NCBI RefSeq assembly: GCF_032362555.1
Contig: NC_083528.1
Location: 620,001 to 684,000 of the forward strand
Origin: Amyelois transitella
Lineage: Eukaryota > Arthropoda > Insecta > Lepidoptera > Pyralidae
Reading direction: 5' to 3'
Length of the DNA: 64,000 bases
Shown here: positions 50,105 through 61,400 of the stretch, piece after piece
Numbering within the stretch: the stretch's first letter is position 1
Layout: each line of letters starts with the position of its first letter
Position numbers and translations under genes: made by a program
The notes under the pieces: generated by a model
Seen by the model: the letters and a program-made list of their open reading frames with translations, nothing else
Told to the model about the DNA's origin: nothing
Database searches by the model: none

Positions 50105-50300
50105 CTGTCAAAATACTCATAGTCACGTCTGTATCCTTGTTGGGGTAGACAGAGACAGCAGTTTCGAAAAGACCGAAAGGCCACGCTCAGCTGTATGGCT
50201 TCACGATGGAATTGAGATTCAAATAGTGAAAGGTTGCTTCAAGGGGAATTAAAAGTTTTATAAGCTTATGCCTTAGTCGTCTTTTACGCCATCCATAGGA
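50105..50300 (-). mobile_element. family A SINE, worn
   Basis: ATAGTCACGTCTGTATCC ... CTTAGTCGTCTTTTACGCC. Confidence 0.65.
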
Positions 50301-50414
50301 AAGATATAAAATTTCTAATTTTATAACCTACATGTAATGTAAGTAATAAATAAATGCGACTTGCATTTTCTAGACCGCCACGGTTAGCAGCGTACCTTAT
50401 GATGGAGATGAGAT

Positions 50415-50940
50415 AGGCCGTGTGGTTTTCGGCACCAATACAAAAAGAATAGGACCACTCCATCTTTTCCCCATACATACATATGATCACGTCTTTATCC
50501 CTTACGGGGTAGACAGAGCCAACAGTCTTGAAAAGACCGACAGGCCACGTTCAGCTACTTGGCTCAATGATAGAATTGAGATTCAAATAGTGACAGGTTG
50601 CTAGCCCATCGCCTGAAAGAAGAATCCCAAGTTTATAAGCCTATCCCTTAGTCGCCTTTTACGACATCCATGGGAACGAGATGGGGTGGTCCTATTCCTT
50701 TTTTTTTATTGGTGCCGGGAACCACACGGCACATTTTCCCCATGGATGTCGTAAAAGGCGACTAAGGGATAGGCTTACAAACTTGGGATTCTTTTAGGCG
50801 ACGGGCCAGCAACCTGACACTTTTTGAATCTCAATTCTATCATTAAGCCGAATAGCTCAATGTGGCCTATCAATTTTTTCAAGACTGTTGGCTGTGTCTA
50901 CCCCGCAAGGGATATAGACGTGATTATATGTATGTATGTG
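50415..50940. mobile_element. three family A SINE pieces, inverted
   Basis: Plus 5' fragment 50420-50470, full minus copy 50472-50732, plus copy 50735-50940 lacking the hairpin. The last two form a head-to-head inverted pair with almost no spacer. Confidence 0.75.
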
Positions 50941-50951
50941 AATAGAAATCT

Positions 50952-51118
50952 CTAGATAATTCCACCATCGAAGTCGCTGCGACCGTGCTCAAGTGGCGCT
51001 TCAGGCTCAAACATTATCAACTTGACTTGCGGATTGGACGACCCGCTATTTTTATCGGCGGGTTTGTAGGCAAATGTCATGTAGGTACTATTTTCCGGTC
51101 TATACAATTCATTTACTA
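50952..51118 (-). CDS. orphan 3'-terminal exon, unknown protein
   Basis: Minus strand: long pyrimidine tract and acceptor CCGAATAG, then an open frame ending TAG at 50952-50954. It encodes NELYRPENSTYMTFAYKPAD ... PQVKLIMFEPEAPLEHGRSD and ends FDGGII. I do not recognise it. Composition looks protein-like, but no upstream exon was found with confidence; the same frame also stays open upstream of the acceptor to about 51260. Confidence 0.35.
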
Positions 51119-51289
51119 TTCGGAGAAAAAAAAAAGTTTGGAGTAAGCGCTTCGGGTTGTCTATACGCCAAAATAGGTATGTCACACTCATCAAGGTAGT
51201 AACAAAGGTACCATTCAATAGACTCAGAGTATGTTCGTAAATGTATTTAAATACATATTATCATATATAAATGTATTTAAAAATATAAA

Positions 51290-51400
51290 CATTCTCCCCG
51301 CCTACCCCGGCGGAGACTACATTTACTTTTCACTGTGAGGGATCCCTGCATCTTGCATTCATCTTTTGCTTCTTTTGATGAGAAAATACCACCTGGATGG
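51290..51400 (-). mobile_element. decayed family D LINE tail
   Basis: CTACCCCGGCGGAGACTAC ... GATCCCTGCATCTTGC resembles the family D terminus. Confidence 0.4.
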
Positions 51401-52396
51401 AGAAAAAGATCTATCTCTCTCTGGTTCTTTGTACTTGAGAATCGGACCGCTGCTACTATTAGATGTGACTAAAAGAATGTGTGCACTTACATCTAGTGCA
51501 AATATTGGTTTTTTATTTTTAATGTTTAACGTTTTAATGACTTAAGTTATTGTTTAATGAAGTTCTAAATATACATCTTTTTATGACTATTACAAATTCT
51601 AATCAACTATTGTTGGTCAAATGTTGGTGGTTAAACGCCTACTGAAAAGTGTTTGCAAAAACTATGTATAGGTACATATGTCTTTGTAAAAAATAAGGCG
51701 TCATTCATACAAACAGTGTAATTGAAATAATGGTAAGGAATTTTTTTTTTAAAGATTGATTCTTTGTGGTTAGTTCAAATAAAATTTTATATTTAAGTGC
51801 CTGTCTTTTTGCCTTTCTTCCTCCTGCCATATTTCAGAGCTATAAATTAATTGTACCTAAGCCTAAACTTCCCACCCATTTCAAAAAAGCCGATGACTTC
51901 ACACCTTCTCCACAGAAATCAAAAATATTCATTACACCAATCGTCACTGACTTTTAATGCGCATGTCATAAAATTTAAAACGAAAAGAATGTGGTCAACC
52001 GTATTTCTGTTGTCCGTCATTGCATTCGACGCGGTTCGGCGGATGCGGTTAAATTTCGCGCGTTTTCCCGGCCTGCGGTGGCGGGAAAACTAATCCAAAT
52101 TCAAAATTAATTATTTTTTAAAATAATTAATAGGCTACTAAATTACTAATTAAGTACCTACTTATTTTAAAGTAACTTTATATCTAATACCTACAATTTA
52201 AAATAGGTTGTTTGAGTATACCGACTTATTTAACCATATCTATCACGTTTGGTGTATTTATATATATTAATACAATATTAAATGTTTTTAATTAGTCACC
52301 TACAAATTAAATTCCTATCTATACCTAGCCTTTAAATATAGTTGGGTGATTAAAAACCACGGAAAATGCAAATGTATCTCTTTTTTTTGTAACAAA
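51400..52396. promoter_or_regulatory. upstream region of the channel gene
   Basis: AT-rich with no coding exon. TTTCGCGCGTTTTCCCGG and GGCGGGAAAAC at 52054-52089 are two E2F-like motifs about 310 bases before the channel ATG. Confidence 0.35.
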
Positions 52397-52476
52397 ATGG
52401 CGGCTGGAAGACTTCTTTGGATCACAACCGCTCTTCTTCGTCTATGGCTTGGGGCTACCGACCTTTGCTATGCTCA
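52397..52476 (+). CDS. channel exon 1 (signal peptide)
   Basis: ATG in CAAAATGG context; donor GCTCA|GTAAGT; two-base overhang completed by the G of exon 2. Confidence 0.82.
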
Positions 52477-55400
52477 GTAAGTTCTAAGCATAAAACATAA
52501 CAAGAAAAAATTACCGACTTCAAATCTAGCTTTCATTGATGGATACCAGATGAAAATGTCTCCAAATTTCCATCATAATTGTTGACCGTCTCGGTAGTAG
52601 GTATCATAAAGAACTAAAAATAAATTAAAATCGGTTTATCTAAGGCAAAGTAAGGTATTCGTGTAAGAAACATAAAAAACACACTCGAATTTAGATAAGG
52701 ATGTCGTTTCACATACATACACATACATATGGTCACGTCTATATCTCTTGTGGGCTAGACAGAGCCAACAGTCTTTAAAAGATTGAATGGCCACGTTCAG
52801 CTATTTGGCTTAATGATAGAATTGAGATTCAAATAGTGAAAGGTTGCTAGCCCATCGCCTAAAAAAGAATCCCAAGTTTGTAAGCCTATCCCTTAGTCGC
52901 CTTTTACGACATCCATGGGAAAGGGATGGAGTGGTCCTATTCTTTTTTGTATTGGTGCCGGGAACCACACGGCATATGAACGGATGTCGTTTTAACATAT
53001 TTCTTATCCGATTGTGTGTGGTTTACAGTCTTTTGGAATTGCATTTTTTTCCATGGAAATCTTAAAAGCCGACTAAAGGAATAAAAAATGTATGTAATGT
53101 GTGTATGTAATGTAGAACTCTCCCCTTTTTAATGATGTGTAAGATGCTATACAACCTGTCGCGACGAAATTTTTTTGTTGTTACACCTTCATGGTTTTTA
53201 TTTAAATTACGAAGAAGTTCTGGCCATTGTATTGTGACAAGTCAATTTAAAATAAGAACGACTACTCACTCTTCTATCTTCAGTAGTTTCATGTATAAAG
53301 TATGCCATCAAAAACATCCTGTAAAAAAAAACAAGTCTCGCAGCTCAGTCTTTCTACTGCAAAAAGTTGTGACATTCATGTAATAACCACAATTATATGT
53401 ATGTATGTTCATGTAATACCAAGTCGTTTAATCTATTTAGTCTCTACTTAAAGGACCTTTTGCCTTAAGTTATTACATAATTTATTATCATGCCAATATT
53501 AAAAATATTTTACGTTTTAAAAAAATAGATCGAATTGGACAAAAGTAACAAGGCATCGCGACAACAAATGTACATACATAAAATCACGCCTTTCCCTCCA
53601 CACCCTCCATGTATATCTGCTTAGTCAACCGGTTTTCATTCATCCTCTCCACATGACCGAACCATCTCAACATACCCTTTTCTATTCCTGTAACTACATC
53701 TTCTTTCACATCACAACATTCCCTTATAACGCTGTTCCTTATCCGGTCACTCAATTTCATCGCGACAAGCTTATTATAATTTCAATTCTGTAAAATCATA
53801 AATGAATGTGGTTAATGTGATCTGAAATTTTATTTTGATCTTTTTAGGGCACTTAAATAAAAGCTTGTTTTAAATTTTTTATAACTATTTTATTCTTTTG
53901 TAGATTGAAAAGTACAACTGCAAGCATACATTAATACATATACTCACGTCTATATCCCTTGCGGGGTAGACAGAGCCAACAGTCTTGAAAAGACTGATAG
54001 GACACGTCAGCTTGGCTGTTCACTCGGCTTGATGATAGAACAGTTGGAAACACTGAGTTAATTTTGCTGAAATTAAGCTAATATTAGCTACAATGACTGT
54101 AGGTACATTATTTACACGATCCCAAATTAGAAGTATTGTTTTCAAAATCGTGACATCTGGCGACCGAGAACCCCAAATAACGTGCGCAATAAAAAGCAAA
54201 TTCATAATTCATTCATATTCTATAAACATTGCCCAATGACCACATTTATGTTTTATTCATTTGTTATTTCTAAATATAACCCTCTTCTCCCAGCAGTGTC
54301 GATTTCATTTTCTTTACTTATTAAATTCCTCTTAGGTAATTACATAAATAAATATATATGGGACTTTTTTTATATATGGGAATTGCCAATTTTAAATAGA
54401 TTTATGTACAAAGTGATTTAGGTTCAAATCAAACTACAATTCTTTACGAGGTTCCTGTGCCAAGCTCAAGCCAGATGTTTTTATCATTCATATAAACCCT
54501 TTTAGGTTACGAAGCTCAAACGTCCTTTAATGACCTATACATCAACTACCTATAGATATACTGCTACCTATAGATCAACTATCTATAGATCAACTACTAC
54601 TAACTACAAGACTTACCGAATAGCGACCGGAATGACACTATTCTGTAAGGACCGCTAAGAATAGGTACCATCTAAAACACTTAAGATGATGCAGTACAAC
54701 AAGAAAGTAAATTTACTTTGCATTAGAAACATGGCGAAAGACGACTATACTACAGTTACGACAGGATCAAGTAATCTTTTCCTAACTTTTTAATATAAAT
54801 ATGCCTGTAAAATATTTTTTTACAATATTATCATCGTAAATATTATATTTTTTTAAATTATTATCCTGGTAAAGGGTCAGGTCAAAAGTACCCGAAACCG
54901 CCGAGCTTGCATGAAGAGAGTTATGAATGTGGATGAAGCGAAGGTAGTATGCAGAGATCGTGGCAAGTGGAAAGAGGTAGTCTCTGCCTACCGCTCCGGG
55001 AAAGAGGCGTGATTTTATGTATGTATGTATTATCATCGTACAAAATGATGATTATGCTTAAAAATATGGAAAGTATTAGGGACCCATGAAAATAATAAGA
55101 GTTGTTGATGATTCTTTTAAAACATCGTAACAGGACTCCAAGGGATAGTGACAGTGATAAATACCTGTTCCAGGTCCACTCTCCTGACCTTCCAAGACCT
55201 CCTGCCTGACGACCCTCGGATGTACGACAAGATGAGGCCCCCGAAGGTCAACGAGCAGCCCACCATAGTCAACTTCCACGTCACGGTTATGGGACTAGAC
55301 TCTATAGATGAAAACTCTATGGTAAGTTAATTTCTTAATCTTTGTTTGTTACACTTTTATATATGTATATGTGAGTTACCTAATAACGTCTCATCTCTTA

Positions 55401-58400
55401 CTGGGTAGACAGAGTCAACAATCTCGAATAGACTTGAAAGTCGCGTTTAGCTGGGTGGCCAAATGATGGAATTAAGATTCAGTTAGTGACAATTGGTAGC
55501 ACATCCTCCCTTCCCTTGATAGACTTTTACAATTTGTACGGTAAGGAAAGCAGTGGGTACACCCCAAGTTTTTTCATCACCAGCAAGGAAGCTTGCACTA
55601 AGTGAATATGACTCATTGTCTTTCTACTCTATCCTAAGTATATGTTATTATTATGTATTTATCTGTATTTATACGTATTTGTATGTACATATTATATATA
55701 GATATGTATTCTGTGTGCATTTTATTTATTTACCTTGCTCTACGCCAACGCCAATCTCCTGTTTGATTTCCTTCCACCCAAAGGATGACTGGAAGAGATT
55801 GCATTAGTGATAACTCCGCCTTTGTACCATCTCTATCTGCTTTGTGCTGTTTTGTATGTTTTACTCTTATGGTGCAATAAAGATTTTTATCTATCTATCT
55901 ATGACTATTCCATTATTCGCCTTTGAGTGAGAAAGTGGTCCAATTACTACACTGCATGGCAAAATGTTGGTTAATAAAAGTACTTTTATAAGTAAGTATA
56001 TACCTTTTACAGACGTATGCTGCGGATATCTTCTTCGCTCAGACCTGGAAGGACTTCAGGCTAAGACTGCCGGAGAATATGACCTCGGAGTACAGGTATG
56101 TAGTCATTTAAACCATCGTTTTCGTATCAAGTGGTTAAGGTACTGATAGAATTATGAGAATGAGAGATGAGAATGATACACAGGTTGATCAAATCTTGGA
56201 GGTTCTGGCAAAAGGTCCTGTGGAATAACCGAAACCTAGCTCCTGTGGAGTAAGCTATGAATGTGGATGTAGCGAAAGGAGTATGCAAAGATCGTGGCAA
56301 GTGGAAAGATATATATTTTCTGCCTTCCCCTCTGAGAAAAGGGTGTGATTTTATGTATGTATGTATTCATATGTTGAAATATTACCGCGGCCATGTGTCA
56401 ATAGTAGGTAAGTTGGTATATTTCCTCAATCTGTGTAATCTGTCTCATATATATGTACTTATTTCCTATATCTATGTACCAATGAGGCTTTTTTGAGTTA
56501 AGTAGATTAGTTTGGCACGCGCAGCGCCATTTTGAACGCGCTCAGCCAATAGCAGCGAAGAATCTAAATCGCGCAAACAAAGATTTCACATATTGGAGCA
56601 TAAATACAACCTCCGGCTCAACATCGTCTGTCGCGCCGTTCCCATCAGCATCACACCAGCCTGGCGGAAGATCTTCCCTTTGGTGGCGGTCGAGCCGAAT
56701 CATCGCTCCCGCTTCATAGTAATTAACGTTTATACTTTACCATTTTATCAACAGACTCCTGGAGGTGGACTGGCTGAAGCACATGTGGCGTCCAGACTCC
56801 TTCTTCAAGAATGCCAAGTCCGTGACCTTTCAGACCATGACCATCCCCAACCACTACGTCTGGCTGTACAAGGACAAGACCATACTCTACATGGTGAAGC
56901 TGACGCTGAAACTCTCCTGCGCGATGAACTTCCTCATCTACCCTCACGACACGCAGGAGTGCAAGCTTCAGATGGAGAGCCGTGAGTGCTTCATTCTTCA
57001 TTCTTCATTCTTCATTCTTCATTCTTCATTCTTCATTCTTCATTCTTCATTCTTCATTCTTCATTCTTCATTCTTCATTCTTCATTCTTCATTCTTCATT
57101 CTTCATTCTTCATTCTTCATTCTTCATTCTTCATTCTTCATTCTTCATTCTTCATTCTTCATTCTTCATTCTTCATTCTTCATTCTTCATTCTTCATTCT
57201 TCATTCTTCATTCTTCATTCTAAGCACAAATACAAATACTTTATTTGCTATAAAGAGTGAATAGGCACTATTAAAGCTTGCTTGCAGCACCTCAGGCCTC
57301 ATCTTGCTTGCCACCAGGCAGATTGAGGTCAAGCGCACTCAAATCTATAATTATTCAAAAAACTTACGTAACTGGGAAAGGATTGCAAATCAATATATTA
57401 TTAATACCGCATTTCTTAAAAGACGCTGATTTGACAATCGAGGAGCACCCGGCGGCCCTTGGCCCATATCCAGCCTCTTCAGCATGGAGAATGTATTCTG
57501 CTGGAGAAGGCATGTACTATTCTTGTATAGTATAAAAGATGGAAAAAGACAATTTATCAAGTAAATAAACATGCCTGCCGTTCTATTTTATTTTTAAATT
57601 GCGATGCCCAACAGGGTTCATATTGTACCTTTTTATAAGCAGTAACTGTAATTAATTTGATGTACTTTATGATATGAAATAAAGATTTTGAATTGTATTG
57701 AAGTAGGTAGCGTAAGTTTTTGTAATAGACGGTGATGAGGCTAGATGTTGTTTCTATTGGGATGTATATACTTATACCCGCACACACATATAGTTACGTC
57801 TATATCCCTTGCGGGGTAGACAGAATCAACAGTCTTGAAAATACTGAAAAGCCACGTTCAGCTTTATGACTTTGTGATGGAATTTAGATTCAGATAGTGA
57901 CCGGTTGCTTACCCATCGCCTTCAAGAAAAGTCTCAAGTTTATAAGCCTATCTCTTAGTCGTCTTTTACTACATATTATATCTCTGCTTTTTATAAAATT
58001 TGTGAGCACATTTTTATTACAAAAAAAAAATTAAACAGTATTGCAAAAAAAAAATATCTTAAGTGTGCGTTTCTGCCATGTCGCCCGCGCCCTCTCCGTT
58101 GGATATTTTCTCCACGTTCTTCAGATTTCAATTTTCGTATCGAGCACACTTGACGATGTTTTACAAGTATTTTATTGCATGCATGGGTACAAAACATAAC
58201 GTTCAATTGTTAGGTATGATGTTTACTCGACTGTATGAAAAGGAAAGTTGTGAAATAGACCGCGGCTGAGGCTTTTATAGGTGTGTCTTCTTTTAACTCT
58301 TGTCGGTGGAGTTAAGTGGAGCGTCCTCCATTCATCTCTTTTTCTCTGTTATTTTATTTATTTGTTGGTATGTTGTAACGTTGTAGGCAGGTAGGACCTA

Positions 58401-61400
58401 TTAAAACATACGTTGATACAAAAAACGCATACATGTATATATGTATATAATTCGTGATTATATGTATGTTTGTATGTACGTTATCCCTTACTGGGTACGA
58501 CAATCTCGAAGAATTAGATAGAGAAGAATCTTAGTCAGAACGAAAAGTCTTAAAAATACCGAAAGGCCACACGTTCATTTGTTTGGTTTTAATGATGAAA
58601 TTGCAATAGTGGCAGGTTGCTAGCGCATCGCCTAAAAATCACAAGTTAATAAGCCTTCCCCTTGACAGACTTTTACAATCAGCACGAGACGTGTAAAATC
58701 TGGCACGGAAGCTTGCATTAGATGAATGATCGCCTATTTCCTTAGTCGCCTTCAACGACACCCATTGCAAAGAGATGTAACGGTCCTATTTGAAAATTAT
58801 TAAACGATATGAAGTATCCTATAATAACGAATAAAAATTTTGAATTTGTATATGAATATTCTAAAATGCCATGAACCACACGGCGCAATAGAATATCGTA
58901 ATGAATATAATAATATTTTCTCGCAGTGGGAAAAAATATATGTAATTCTGGTTTATTTCCTCTCAACCAAATGTCGCCAAAAATCAGTGACCGAAAATAT
59001 AAGTATTCTTCTGTCTCGTTATTCCTGCTTTGTGGCAAGTGCGGCAAGTGCTCTTCTGCGGCATCCCCAACGCCACACCCCTCTCCTCTCGACATTTGAG
59101 TAAAATAAAGAGATCACAGAAATGCGTCATACTCCATTATCCGCTATCAATAGCAAAATAATCTATACTAATATTATAAAGCTGAAGAGTTTGTTTGTTT
59201 GAACGCGCTAATCTCAGGAACTACTGGTTCGAATTGAAAATTATTTTTGTGTTGAATAGACCATTTATCGAGGAAGGCTTTAGGCTTTGTAACATCACGC
59301 TGAAACTTTTAGGAGCGAAGAAATAAAGGGAAATGTGACAAAACAGGGAAAATTATTCAGATTCCCTTGAGGGCTTCAATGATGCCCAAAATAACTATTC
59401 CACGCGGACGAAGTCGCGGGCACAGCTAGTTGATTTATATATTTATGAACATCAAAAAAAAAGTTAGAATTGAACTTAAACTTAAGAGAAATTCAGTACA
59501 AGGGCACTATTTATTTCTAGAGATTTTTTTTCCAGTAGGCCCACGACATGAAAATGTAAAGAAAGGCATTGGTACAGTATTGTAGCGGGAACGATGATTC
59601 AGTGCGACCAAAGGGAAGATCTTCCACCAGGTTAAGTTTTATGCCTGGGTAATCGCGCGACAGACGATGTTGAGTCGGAGATTGTTTTTATGCTCCAATC
59701 TGTGAAATCTTTGTTTGCGCGTCAATTTCTTCGCGATGGTTGACAGTTGATGTGTGACATTAGTGATGTCGCCACAGTATCGATAGTATTGTAGTTATTG
59801 ATACTATTGTACCAAACTGCGCTATAGTAGTTTTAATTGATAGTAGGTATCGATAAATAGTGTCAACAGTAAGTATATCTTATTAAAGATGATTTTCGAG
59901 GTCAACTATTTCGGTAGCGCTTTGGCCCCACACAACGCACCTCTCATTTCTGCAAATATTTCATTACAATACTGATTGCGTCTTTGTTCCCCAATAACAA
60001 ACATTTTAGGAATTTTCTAGGCAAACGCGAATAGGCATTATTTGAGCTAGCGAACATAGAATAGCGAACCTCCTGTCATATGGCAGATTGAGGTCAAATA
60101 TTTAATAAAAAAATGTGATGATATCAAGACGCACCTCTTCGTAACATTGACGGCCTCTGTGGCCGCTTGTCTGTGACACGGGAGGTCCCGGGTTCGAATC
60201 CTGGTCAGGGCATGATGAGAAAAGAACTTTTTCTGATTGGCCTGGGTCTTGGATGTTTATCTATATAAGTATTTATTATTATAAGATATAGTATCGTTGA
60301 ATTAGTATCTCGTAACACAAGTCTCGCACTTACTTTGAGGCTAACTCAATCAGTGTTATTTGCCCCGTATATATTTATTTATTATTTATAATTGTTTTTA
60401 AGATACAGAAAAGCTTCGAAGCCTGATTCCAAGTCCCGTGTAGCGTTTTGATGTAGGGTGCAACTGGGAACACGCAAATTAAAAGAAGGAGACGTCTTAT
60501 TCCAAAATTTTTACGACTGGACAGAGCCTTTATCATTCTGTGTTCTTATTATTTTACACCGCCTCTTTACTGTCACTCGACGTCTAATTATAAACGCTGT
60601 CTCCTTCTATCAATCACTTGACACAGATGATACAGCGCCTTTGATTCCGATGACTATCTCTCTTACATACATACAATTACGTCTATATCTCTTGCGGGGA
60701 AGACAAAGCGAACCGTCTTGAAAGAATGATAGGCTGTTAGGTTTATTGATAGAGTTGAGATCCAAATAGTGACAGGTTGCTATCCCATCGCGTAAATGAA
60801 GAATCCCAAGTTTATAAGCCTAAACCATAGTCGCCTTTTACGAAATCCATGGCAAAGAAATGGAGTGCTCCTATTTGTGCCGGGAACACGGCATCTCTAT
60901 CTACTCTTTCTCTTTTTTGCACCGAACTTAAAAAGAGAGGTGTTATGAGCCGTGTTTTTCTATTCTCTGTTATTAATAAAACGAATTCGCAGAAAAACTT
61001 TGATCATTGTAAGGGTTGCCATGACATCAATTTTATCGAATTAAAATTTAAAAAGAAAGAATTGGATGAAATAACTTCCATCCACATCAACAGCAGATTA
61101 ACACATCTTACCAAAAATACCATATTTTATTTTATTTACTTAGCACATTAAAAGGGAAACTTTTTAAAAAATCCCTTCAGCGAATAGCCTCCTAAATATA
61201 TAACATTTCTTATTAAAAAAACACTTATCGATATTAACTCGATAATTTCAGACTGATGACATGACAGCCCTAAAAAAACATCGACAGGTTTTCCAAATTC
61301 TAAGAACTTGCAAAAATTAATTTTGCTAATCAAAGTCATGCGTGACCTACATTCATTATGCCGATTTTAATGGAAATGGCCAATAACCTCGTTAGCCAGT

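Noticed and set aside
56765..57264. Long FILHSS-repeat proteins
   Set aside because: A 7-bp repeat without stops is open in every frame; the frame belongs to channel exon 4 only up to the donor at 56982.
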